In this document: in pieces, positions 25,201-36,485 of the stretch
Layout of the letters: every line of letters begins with the position of its first letter
Position numbering within the stretch: position 1 is the stretch's first letter
Source of the DNA: Membranipora membranacea
Lineage: Eukaryota > Bryozoa > Gymnolaemata > Cheilostomatida > Membraniporidae
Direction: 5' to 3'
Length of the DNA stretch: 60,000 bases
Assembly (NCBI GenBank): GCA_914767715.1
Contig: OU612065.1
Coordinates: 11,658,001 to 11,718,000, forward strand
The notes under the pieces: model-generated
What the model saw: the letters and a program-made list of their open reading frames with translations, nothing else
Databases searched by the model: none
What the model was told of the DNA's origin: nothing
Made by a program: the position numbers and the translations under genes

Positions 25201-27811
25201 CTCATTATTCAGCTGCCGATTTTGCAAAACAGTGACAATTGCTTTTTTAAATCTAGATCTTGGTGACACCCTCTCCTTATGATTTTGTTTTGGGTTCATG
25301 GCAAACCCAGTTTTGATCTCAACGAACCCGGTTTGAACATCAGCGTACCCAGTGTTGACCTCAGCATACCCAAGATGGTGCCTTGGTATAGGATCGATAG
25401 GTCTCATTTTTTGCAGAGGATCTCTAGTTTGAAGGATGGTATTTCTATGCCTCCTGTTTTGTTTAGTATCCAACTCATCAACATTGCTATCCAAACTATC
25501 ACTGCCACCGCTATCATGATGTGATGACACAGTGTCTTTGCCAGGTGAAAGATTCCTTGATTTCTCTGTACCAACTGCGTTATCGATCATTGCTGAATAA
25601 GGTTCATGTCTTAGAGAGGTAACCTTATCTTGTGGAGCCCTTGCCTCCAACACATATTGCATACTTTCGACTGACTTATCACTTATTTCTTCGTAAACAC
25701 TCACTGGCATGGACTCAGTCTTGTCAAGTGAATTCAAAGCCAGATATGGCGAGTCTACACGTTCAGTGTTGTTATACACTATATCTTCCTGACGGATCTC
25801 CTGTTGTTTTGGTCTGTTTGTCACAATGCTGTCAGGATAAGGTGTAACGGGCAATTCATTCGGTGACTCAACCGTAGCTATATTTTGCTTCCGATCTATA
25901 GGCGGGAGTACCACAGACTTGTATTGGTTTATAACTTTAGGCTTTGATAGATTATAGTTATAGCCAGGGTCCTTCACTGGTCCTGGCTTTCCAATATTTT
26001 GAGTGGATAGACGGGGACCATCAGTAGAACGATATTGCTCCGCTAGATAACCTTGCAGAGAGGAAATGTCCTGTTTTACTAGATCCTCATCAGGTGAGGT
26101 ATGCTTTGTCCAATCCTGTTCAGATGAAGCCTGGCTTGACCTACTTTCCTCTCCAGATGTGGCCTGGCTGGAACTTAATATCTCTCCAGATGTGGCCTGG
26201 CTTGAACTTGACTCCTCTCCAGATAGGGCCTGCCTTGACCTATGTTCCAATCCAGGTAGGGCCTGGTTTGACCTTGAATCCTGCCCAAATAGGTCCTGCC
26301 TTGACCTTATCTGCTTCTGAATTCGACCATGAGGCTCCATCTCCTTTTTGTATTTTTCCAAGGCATCGTCAAGATCCATTGTAAGGCTGGCAATAACTTC
26401 ATTCTTTAGTTTTTGGAATGATTTCTTAATATCTTGTTGAGTCTTTTCCACATTGATCCTCTGTGGATACAACAAACAATAATATTATACCCATTTATCA
26501 GAGCACCAATAAAAACCAACAAGGCATACTTTCTTCATGTATGCCTTTTTCTAGACTGATATTAATCAGGAGGAGTAAATTACTTGCAGGAGTTTTATGA
26601 AGGTTCCTGCATCGCTTAAATTTACACAACCCCAAGTAAAAAGAATTGGCACTAGCTAAAATCAAGTTAGCCTCAAATCATCTAGGGTGTTAAACAAAGT
26701 TGCTAATCAGATGCAATAAAGCATAGAACAATATTATTATTCGCAGGAAAAGTTTGCCATCTTACATAGGTTTGAGATAGTGATATTTATGGCCAACTTA
26801 CATTTATCTTTGCTTATTAAGCTCAGACCTTGGGACGGAAGTCAGTGCTAGCTAAGAATAAGTGATCCTAAACCAAAATTTAACCCTAGCTAATATTTAC
26901 TCCTCTAGGGTAGTATCAATGCATTTTATTCATCGTTTTTTTAATTAATTGTAACTTCAATAAAAGTAAAGGAGCTGTCTTTGTCTGTGAGATCACAGTC
27001 CTTACTTGCACCATTGGGTATTTCATCATAGATCGGATATGTAATAAAACATGCCAACATACTTGTTTCTTTCGCAGCTGTTCCATGTGAGCCCGTGTGT
27101 CGGCCCTGTTGCCGTAGTTGAACCTTTTTTGTGCAGGTAACTCATCGAGATCAGTTGAGCGTACACCATATACCCCTCGCTGTGAGGCACATAAGATATA
27201 AGACATTAGGGACGAGTCAAAAGTCAAGAGTGAAACATAGATATTTTATTTGGAAATGATGAAATGATGAACCTTCAAGGTTAAAAGAAAAACAATATAG
27301 CTGAGACAATATTTATAGGATTAATTATACAAAAAATAACCAAACATATAGTATTGAAGCAGAGCAGATGGTACAGACCTGGTTTGAGTGGCCGTGGTCA
27401 GAGAGACGCCTCCTGGGACGGTAAGGATATATTATATCCTGGTCCCTGTCAGGAATCTCTCTGACTTTAAGACGCCAATTACTCTTATCTAATTCCATGC
27501 TTGTATAATCCAAGTGCTGAATATTTGAAAGTATGTTACAGTTACCATCCATTTGTACACATGTTAGTTTATCAAAAAATTGATACATACTACTATACAG
27601 ATTGCAGGCTAGAAAAACTAAACTGTAAGCTAAAAGTTCATTTTGCTCACCTTCTTTTGCTTGGCAGCCTTAGTTTGAGCTTTACTGAGATCAGTGAGCT
27701 CTTTATATCTCGCTCGTACACCCTTTTTGTCAAATGCCAAGAACGAGTCCAACTGAGACCTCGAATCAACCGAGTAACGTGTCTAATAGAGGGTAGATAG
27801 TGGAAAGTGAG

Positions 27812-27851
<40 letters not shown>

Positions 27852-30800
27852 ATGAAAGAGAGTGATGTACCTAATCTTCCGTAGAGTGTCCCACCCGAAT
27901 CCAGCTTAACTGATAATCCAATTCGCACATTAAAAAACATATTTGGTTTCTTTTCAATGTAAATAAGAAAGGTTAGGAAAAAATAAAGCTTGGTCTAAAA
28001 TTAAACAAGTGAGATGGTCAGAAACGGAAAGAATAATTGATAGATAGATTGAATAGGTAGGTAGTGTGATATGATCAAAAAGTATGCAAATCAAAATATG
28101 AGCTAGCGGAGCGGGTATACAGACCTGGTGCGAAAGCTTCACACCACTGGGATCAGAGAAACGCTCCCTTTCCTGACCAGGCTCAGCAGCTAGAAGGTCG
28201 CTGTGCCTACCGAGGTCACCTGACGAACTATACCTGTCTAGGCCACTTCTCATACTAGAGTTAGGCATACATGATTCTAACGAATCAGGGAGGCGCTCTC
28301 TGATCCTGCGACCCTTATCCAATTTGTCACAGGGCTGCATATTTGATTGCAATTATGTTAAATAGATAGCTTGAGCAAGCAAGAGCAGTAAAATCTAAAA
28401 GCTACTGGAATATGGTGAAATAAATACAGAAGAAATAATTGATATCAAATAGTTATGCACACAGTAAAAAGAGAACAAGTCAACTATTCACCAAATTTTT
28501 CGAGAGATCATTTATTATGAAAGCGAAAATCAATTTACCAACCTGATCATAGAGGGAAGAAAATTCATCCAAAAAGCTATTGACACAAGAAGATCTGTTG
28601 TCAAACATTTTTGCTCCAGTTTGCTTGTCATAGACTGAGCAGGGACGCACAAAGTTACAGAAATGAGGAACATCTCCTCTTACAACCTAAAATTATAAAG
28701 TGTAATATAGCTATCTGCAGACAATTAACATCTATCATCTACAGGAATTACATGGATAGAATAAAATTGATCTTTTCAATAAATAACCAGAATGAGAGAC
28801 AAGAGGGAACAAGGATATTTGTCCAACACTCCTGGTAGACACCACAAAAGTTTTCTTCTCTTTGTACGAGAGGAGGCAACTTGAGAATTCTACCCTCCCA
28901 CCCTTGCTGCATACATACACATGGTAGGTTATGAATGGTGATGGTATTCATAACATTGGGCCATAGATGGCAGAGTTTGGAGAATAGAATACCGGTATGG
29001 TTATTCTCATCTCCTAACATCATATATTGTAGTACTGTGGTAGTTGTTAGAACAATGATACATAACTTTCAGGTTACATCGATATTACAAATGATGCGTA
29101 ATGAGGCCTGCTGATGGGTTTACCGTGATTCACAGGGCAACCATCAAATGACAGCGGATGAGTACATCTTATGACAGAAAAAATACAAGTAACAACATTT
29201 TAAAGTATAATAATTCATGAAGACTGAAAGCAACAATATTTGTGATTATTCTGACGTATGCTGTTTTAAAAAAATACGAAAACAATGGCGCTTTGCTAGT
29301 TAATTTGCACATGGATTAGCTGAGCCCTACATGAAATCAACCACCAACACATTTATTAGAAATCAATTCACTGTGTAGCAAAGAAAATGACTAATTTGAT
29401 GATAGTTCAAACTAGATTGTAACTTGTCATAGAAAATTCTAACTCGCTGCACTCTTATCAGCAGGCTACCTATCTAAGGGACAGCAGGACATCAGACAGA
29501 TTAAATTGAGTTACGCTTTATAATAAATTTGTTTCGCAATGATAACCCAAAAGCCTGTGTTATGCAGGGTGTTACACAATCGTTCCATCTGACACTGATA
29601 CTGATAAGACAGTCAATAGTACCAGATTGAGGCATTGAGGTAGTTATCAATATGCTAGTCGGGAATATATGGTTTTTTTCCTATTGCAATGCAATTGGTA
29701 GTTGATTTGTTAATGAAATGAAGGTTTGGGAGCAAGAAATGATGTTAATTATCTGTTTTGTATTCTGCGTGATAGATTGAATATCCTAAGTGCCAAAATG
29801 GTTGATTAAATCTATGAGAAGTGAGCTCTCATTATACCATTTATACTTATAGCTGTACTTACATAATGTGAGCTTGGTCTGAACTGACTGCATGACTAAA
29901 AAAGGAAAACACATAATCATGAATGCGGTATCATTTTATTTTTTCGATTTTAAAAACACAGGAATGACACAGTGAATTGTCAGCAAAGAGGGCTTGAAAA
30001 AGTTAAAACATGTCCTACAATACCGTAAATAGAGAATGGAGAGTGACAATAAAACAAAATGCGGAAACATAATACACCAGAGAGCTATACAGAGTGTTTG
30101 CCCACGTGTGCACTTAGTGGTCAACATAAGTCCTACACATGTTTGGTGTATTTGACAAGTATATTACTATAAACCTATTAGCTGAAACAAAACCCCATAT
30201 AACGAGCCTATATCAATGTTAGCCGTCAGTCATCGATTGAATTGCTCCTGTTTAATAAACCATAGGTTTATTTTTTATTTGTTTATTGTTTGGTATCAAC
30301 CTGATTAATCCTCAACACAATGGATTTGAAATTGAACTCGGCGAAACATCAGGAGGGAGTCACGGCAAGAGAACCTTTGATTACAGCTTATATGTCAATG
30401 TTAAATATTTAAACTCAATTATATAATATTAACTTTTAACCTAAACAAGGTGATGGTTGGATACTTAATTACAAATAAGCAAAGACTGAGTTTCTGATTG
30501 AATAGGGTCATTATTCCAGACGCAATAAATGGCTGTGAAGTAAAGTGCTCAGACAGGGCATAGGCTGAAACAACAATCACGGCAAAAATATTAAAATACT
30601 GATAAGTCTACCATTAGGCCATAGCCTTTCTATATACTGATATGTAAACTAAACCTCATATCGGTGCTTTTACACAAATATATAAACTGAGATTTATCAG
30701 TCAATCTCAGTATGATCATCGAGGCCATCTTTTAGCCTAAGACCCTGCCCCTATAATACTTACAGTTCGACTCGGGGCTGAGGATGGACGTATTTTACAT

Positions 30801-31534
30801 GTACTGTTGGGAAGAATCTTCTCAGGGTACAGATATGTTTTATTGCCCGAATCCATCCCAGTCATAGCTGAGCCGGTCGGTGCGTATTGGTATCTGATTT
30901 TCGAGGTTATTTCACCACAGCACTGGCACTGTTCTAAAGAAGACCTGCCGGCAGAGCAGGCAGTTCGAGGACGTGAGCTCACCAGAGCAGCGTTACAGTG
31001 AGAATAATTGAAGCAGCGACTGTGTCTGTCAAAGAATCTCATATCTGGATGTGTAGGCATATTAACATATTGGGAGTTGGTACCATAGTCGTAAGATGTA
31101 GAGATACTCTGTGAGGTCCTACGACTGCCCGCTCTTGACCTTCCTGGTTTAGAGCCTGTTCTAGGAGCTCTATCGTTAGGGACTGATAGCGCCGGAGGGC
31201 GGGGCGGTATTGATCTCCGCTTACATGAGGATGGATACAGGTATCCACTGTGGTCTGTAACCTGATAACTTATACTTTTACTGTGAGTATGCCTAGCAGG
31301 TTGGGCTCCGTACTGATGTCCCACAGTTGCTGTACTCTTAACCTTTTTAGGTTTGCCATGAGGCTGATGTACACCCTGCGGATTAAGTGACAACCTATGT
31401 GCAGTTTTTGTATTAGACTGACCTATGTAGTCACCAGAACCACCATCACCCGTATGTGGCTTTTTGTGCTTTGCTACGGCATCATATTTCTCGAACCCAT
31501 CAGCCAACCATGCGAGGCCCTTATGAAGTGACAT
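13279..31534 (-). CDS. Large multi-exon protein of unknown function (~1789 aa)
   Basis: Unrecognised. Coding exons (minus): 31534-30764, 29895-29863, 28686-28543, 28334-28125, 27782-27651, 27516-27379, 27179-27063, 26460-24505, 23982-23934, 22800-22739, 21948-21857, 21639-21558, 21226-21059, 20274-20059, 19654-19521, 19033-18751, 18708-18610, 18519-18427, 17770-17684, 15183-14965, 13789-13635, 13408-13279. Every junction is GT..AG and in phase; total 1790 codons with stop. The N-terminal exon is basic and Ser/Pro-rich; the middle is low complexity; the last ~170 residues (from WMNGRLALSKQ through TPLQYLSRYCVVTSRRQ, KALSDVLIHSIDNQ and DFYALKWKLHGVN) form a compact, helix-rich domain that looks like two degenerate EF-hand-type units. 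No signal peptide or membrane segment. A cytosolic or cytoskeletal scaffold is my inference only. ATG 31534 follows an acceptor at 31536-31537, so an upstream exon (UTR or coding) exists. Omitted or extra exons are possible, mainly between 17684 and 15183. Confidence 0.75.
19324..19428. repeat. Fold-back element, ~48-bp arms
   Basis: TTAAACGGTGTCGGGA and onward is mirrored by its complement ending ...TCCCGACACCGTTTAA, with a spacer of about 10 bases (GGTTGGGAA region) and a few mismatches. Intronic in the large gene between exons ending at 19521 and starting at 19033. Non-coding; likely a very short MITE. Confidence 0.75.
21152..21195 (-). repeat. In-frame hexamer repeat coding (Ser-Pro)7
   Basis: Seven hexamers (TCACCA, last one TCACCT) inside exon 21226-21059 of the large gene encode seven Ser-Pro dipeptides. 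The units are identical at the DNA level apart from the last, which indicates recent slippage; length polymorphism would keep frame. Confidence 0.9.
22049..22126. repeat. Short intronic tandem repeat
   Basis: Four imperfect units of about 20 bp containing GAGTACAGGGGTGAT, in the intron between exons 22800-22739 and 21948-21857 of the large gene. Confidence 0.7.
22836..23506. mobile_element. Fold-back element with 183-bp inverted arms
   Basis: Left arm 22836-23018 and right arm 23324-23506 are near-perfect complements over 183 bp, starting GGAACAATACACTTCTG and ending with its complement; a 305-bp non-coding centre separates them. No transposase frame. It sits in the intron between exons 23982-23934 and 22800-22739 of the large gene, 36 bp from the latter. 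A target-site duplication is not evident. The near identity of the arms implies recent insertion or arm correction. Confidence 0.85.
24505..26460 (-). other. Giant internal exon of the large unknown gene (652 codons)
   Basis: Phase 0 at both ends, flanked by AG at 26461-26462 and GT at 24504-24503. It opens with a helical segment (VEKTQQDIKKSFQKLKNEVI). Next come five or six 11-residue-like units of the type SSSSQATSGEE, then a Tyr-Ala-Asp repeat (GYAEVNTGYADVQTGF). Last are three spaced motifs: RFKKAIVTVLQNRQL, QFKQAVKTIIRGAKLVSLI and KFTNAVGKVIGLIKPRI. Those three are alike (x-F-K/T-x-A-V/I-x-T/K-V/I-I/L), basic and amphipathic, so probably short binding helices. The end is Pro-rich (RSPPPRSPPTPP). 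Confidence 0.85.
26570..26905. mobile_element. Possible MITE with GAGGAGTAAAT ends
   Basis: GAGGAGTAAAT at 26570-26580 and its exact complement at 26895-26905 bound a 336-bp AT-rich non-coding stretch in an intron of the large gene. GAGGAGTAAAT occurs again at 15608-15618, where TAGCTAG-rich sequence follows as in the right end here, suggesting a second relative (about 15606-15806). Only the 11-bp ends match, so the call is tentative. Confidence 0.5.
27816..27849. repeat. (GA)n microsatellite
   Basis: About 16 GA units in an intron of the large gene, some 35 bases upstream (in gene sense) of the acceptor for exon 27782-27651. On the transcribed strand this reads TC, so it may double as an extended pyrimidine tract. 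Confidence 0.85.
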
Positions 31535-31537
31535 CCT

Positions 31538-34500
31538 ACAGTAAGAAGATTTTCATCATTGTCACAACATGTATGAATTTATACGATTTTGTGTCTACAG
31601 TCCTAAATCAGCATTCATCCACATTTATAAACACTGCAAGGTTGGCTTGGGATGAAGAGGGGCATTCCATCAAAGATATAGCATGTATATTTCATTATAT
31701 CAGTGCACAGCTAAGTCGGATCAAGGAGTTCAACTATGTAAATGAAAAGAAGTCTAAAAGCAAGGTGAAATTAAAAAGCTAGAAATTTGGTTTATATCAA
31801 TAAATATACCCATTACGCGACAAATATTGTTAATACTTTGCTAATATATAGAAATTAACAACTGGTTTTCAGGCACTGTTTGGCCGATACCAAGGATAAG
31901 TCTGGTTACTCAGCCAGTATTACGCTCATATCTATTCATATCATCAATGAAATAAAATCCAATATTAATTTTGACACTAAAAAATGATGACTTCACCACT
32001 ATCCCCTTATTATAAATTTATATTAGCTGATATAATGTACATCATATTGACGAGTGCAGGCAGCAGGAAAATTCAGGGCAGTACAGTACAAGAGCTACAT
32101 CTTCTACAGCTAGGAGCACACTGCATTAATGTTGCAGACTGTTTTTGTGGCACCACCACCAGATATAGATTCGGATGCATCATTGATACTGATTGTTAGT
32201 GATATAAATAATATCAATTATAAATAATATAATCATTATTTTGATACACATACTATAATACACTATACTAGCTAAACTAAAGTCTTGGAAGCACCTTGGT
32301 TGGACCATAATCATACCAGTCAATTACATCAGTGATTATGGTACAATATTTAACTAATGCCTCTAATGAAGCCTCAAGTGTATTACCCTTACCACAACAA
32401 AGTAAAATTCTTACCTTGTTACTCAGATCAGAGGTAACCATCCAGTGACATTATCTTGAAAGATTGCATCTAAAAATAATCATGGTGGCATTGTCTTTGT
32501 TTAGCGCGGTGTGACGCACTGTTTATGACTCATTCCGGGAAGTCATTGGTCAATACAAAACCATTGATGATTATCATTGGACAGTTGTTTTATAAACATG
32601 CACACATGGTAGGTGAAAAGGTCAATAATACATTCTTTGTCTTGATACAATAAACAAGGAATTACAGAATATATTGATTTCTTCTGCCAAGCTGTCAATC
32701 TGCAGCATAAAACACTGACTGAGGGAAGCTGCAAGTCAATACATTGATAGGACTAATATTACATGAGAGGACAGTCAGGAGAAGAAATATATGCTGAGTG
32801 GAGTGTGTGCGCCTTTCTAGCCAATTTTTCGTGTAACTCTTGGAAAACTATCCTAGCAAACAGCTGTAGCTGCAGGATTGACCATCTTGTGCCTTACTCC
32901 GCAGGTATTTGGTATCTTCCCATCTATAATTTTCAATGTAAGGTAAATGTATCATTGGGACAACCGGGCATTGAACAGCTGTGGCGGATTAATGCTCCTC
33001 TAGAAATTTAAAGCAAAATCATGAAATTAATGGAAACAAGGTTTCTTTTAAAATTCTTTATCTGTTCCATTTAATTAATGATTTACTCTATCCTTGTCAA
33101 TCAACTTGAATTGGAATAACTTGTCGCGAATAGCCCTTCTATATTTTTTGCATCTTTTGGTCATATCATGAGACAAATAGTTGCAGAATTTCTCATTTGG
33201 CCTGTCTGAGTTTGACTAATAACGAGTAAGCTTAGCCCAAGGGTAATCTCCGGTGGGTTATATCTATCATCAATTTAGTTAAGTATTTATGGTGAACTGC
33301 TACACTAACCCTAGTGGAGTCAAGAATTAGCAGGAGGAAAAGTCTGCAATTTCGCGCAACCATGAAATAGCAAAATTTATCACTAGCTCACATATACACA
33401 TAACACTCAATCTCATAACTTTACATTGTCTCCCACCTCAGCGAGCCAAAATTATTGATAGCAAACATTAACTGTTACCCAAAACTATTGAAACTACTAA
33501 ACTCTAGCAAATGTACCTCTTCTATGGCTATGGTACATTTTATCGTTCACCTGCCTTCAGAAAAATACAGCCGCATCCTAGCATCTGATAATTGATTTAA
33601 CCAGTGTTCTATTTCCACATATGGTGCGTTCATCAGACGTATCCTACTGTACATTTCACCATACCTGCATCATTTGAATAATCTAGTCTTGATAAAATAC
33701 CAGATCAATATATTGATCGCCTCTAAAGATACATGAAATCGTAGATGGCAGTATGTAGTAGTTACAAGAGGTTACATTACATATATGACACAATAACAAG
33801 GCATATCAATACAAGCATATTGAGTGTTTTAGTATCGATACGATTAGAATATTAAAATTTTAAATAAGTAGGCATCTGTGAGTAGACATAGACTTATTGA
33901 ACTTAGTACTGGTAGTCTCTCCCATAATCCTTCGCAACGGAAATAGAGTCATTTGGAAATTGAAAACTAAATCCAGAATATTTCTAGATAAATCCAGAAT
34001 ATTTCTAAGAGTAGGCTAGGTTGAGCATTGAGAGGGAAAAATCTTGATAACTGGTGATCCTTTTTTTTAAATCAGTTTGTTGACGAAGAAATTATTATGC
34101 ACTCTCACTCCCCCCCCCCCCCTCCGTTACATAGTATGGGAGATGTAGCTGTGTTGTAGAAAAGTATGGTGTAACATTTTCCAATCATTGCACTTATACT
34201 TTTATGTAACAGTTGACTCATCGCTGTTACGATAGCATGATTTTTGCAACCAAAACTGATTGAAATACCAATAATGTGTGGATAAGGACATTTTTATCAG
34301 TGATCATATTAATCACCCCAAGCATAGGTGCTCATAAGATTGGGTGATATGATATGACAACACATGAGGCACTCATCCAACTCAACAAGTTATGTTGCGA
34401 CTAGCATTCCTATGCGGAACTAATTTATCTCTAAACTCCTAGAGGAATACTATATATATTTAGCCATCTTTTTATTCCTAACTCTTATCGAGTAATTTCT

Positions 34501-36269
34501 AAGAATAACATTATTCCCCACACTACTTTGATAATGATGTCATGATGAAGCAGCATTCACTGTTAGAGTGAGCTATTTTTAAAAATTGAGGCGTCTGTTT
34601 ATAATCAATGAGAAGATAGTGTCTTGTTAATTAGGCAAACCTTCATTCCAACTGACAACATAGCTCACCTTACACAGGGCCATTGCTCACTTTTCTCAGG
34701 GTCATCACCTACCTTTCAAAGGGCAATGCTCTTTTTTTCTTTTCTCTTTTTCTGTTAAAAGGATGGCTATAAAGGAATGCTGGTAATGAAAAGAAATAAA
34801 ATATTTAGGATAAAAATTAAGGGTACATCTAGATAGCCCAGGGAGTGGAGTGACTGGAGTGACAGCTGTTTAAACATTTGTGCCTAAAGGCACCAGGATG
34901 CATAATGAGCCGTTGTACGAGAGAGGGTGCCCCTCACCGTCCATGGTGGGCCACAGACGCTCTCTTTAATTACATAGATTACTCATCTTTTAAGGGCAAT
35001 TGCTAAACTTTTTGCAGGGTGGTTGCCTACCTTTCGTGGGGCAATTACAGATGGCACATAGTTGTCCACATGACCATAATATCCATATCCATCTGTTCAG
35101 GGCAGTGGTCATTTTTCTATGCCTTATCTAGATCCACTGACTCATTTCAACCTAAAAATAGTTTTTGGTTTTACAATGATATCTATATTGTTATTCCTCA
35201 ATTTTAAATCACTATGCTATTCCACTATCCAGATTCAACCTATAAAGTCAATCAGACATTGAAAGTTCACACATGTTCAAACTATTTATAGATATTATGT
35301 AGATCTCATATATGTATCTACAAATTACATTCTATTTCTATCGAGACCAATATCACAATCAGGGAAGTGATATAAACATGACATCAATAATAAAAATAGA
35401 CTAGTAGGTTCGCCCACCACTTGACTATAAGAAACAGCTTCAAGTGAAACAAATTCATTCTTTTGATTGTAAAATTCAAAGAATTCTAAGGATGTCACCT
35501 TCAATGTCTCACCATTTGCAACATAGCAAAGCACATTTTTTACATACCACTCCCGCCTTGTCTTGCATAACTTGGATTAAAAACACAAGGACAGCTGCTT
35601 GTTTGCTAAACACTGGTACCACAGTTAGAAAAAGTTGAAAGGTAATTTGGCTTTCCTAATCTCACCTTTTTGCCTTAGAGAGGATTTTCTTTTTGAGCAT
35701 CTTACTGGCAATCAGTGACATGTTTAGACTTTGTTCTCATTCGTTATCAAGCTGTAAACATCCAATGCCACTGTGCGCTAAGCTGCCCTATTCTTCAAAT
35801 AAAAACAGTAAAGAGTTTTTTCCAGTAACCATTGGTTGTGATTTATCATTCGACACAATAGCTGGTGGTGGATTAAAAACAATCCCAGTTTCCTTTGTTT
35901 GGAAATGAGTAGTTCTTGCTTCCAATTGCATCATTAATCCCTAGGAACTCAATAACACAAAAAAACAGGGAATTTTTATGACTACAGTAACCAACAATGA
36001 CGATATAAAAATGGTAATCATTAAAATGGTAATGGCAAAAAAGTTGGAAATAATGATTGGTCGATTCCCAGCTGCTCTTTATTATCGTTATAAACCTTGC
36101 TGTAGTAGGAATAACTTAACATCGACCGCTGAAGTGTGAGGGTGTGTGACTCCATCAGTTTTACACAAGCTTCGGATTTATATAACTTCTGAACGTTTTA
36201 ACTCTTTACTTTACATACTTTAAACAAGAAAATATCTGAGCCTGGCTGTAGATTTCCATTTTATTTCAG
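31538..36269. other. Intergenic region between divergent unknown genes
   Basis: No supported coding exon. It must contain the 5' leader exon(s) and promoter of the minus-strand large gene and the promoter of the plus-strand gene at 36486. A poly-C run lies at about 34111-34123. Open frames here lack codon structure, family motifs or splice partners. Confidence 0.5.
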
Positions 36270-36363
36270 GGCACAAAGCGTGCTGTTTCCTACATGATCC
36301 GTCGTTCTTCTCGAGAATAACTACATCAGAGCAGAGGACGACATCCGACAACATAGTAGCCAG
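36270..36363 (+). other. Probable 5' UTR exon with short uORF
   Basis: Flanked by a TTTATTTCAG acceptor and a CAG|GTATGT donor, 113 bp upstream of the coding exon acceptor at 36476. It contains ATG 36294 followed by stop TAA 36318-36320, an 8-codon upstream frame. Assignment to the gene at 36486 rests on position only. Confidence 0.5.
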
Positions 36364-36485
36364 GTATGTTCATGATCGATTACGGTTCATGCTGACATCG
36401 TACGGAGAAGTTTTCATAAGTCAATGAAGTCCATATACAATCCTTTATCAACTCAAGCTCTTTGTTTATTCCATAGGCTCTTGGT

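Noticed and set aside
26066-26384. Open frames with repeated W/L/SPD units on the + strand
   Set aside because: They mirror the Ser-rich repeats of the minus-strand giant exon and have no splice or family support.
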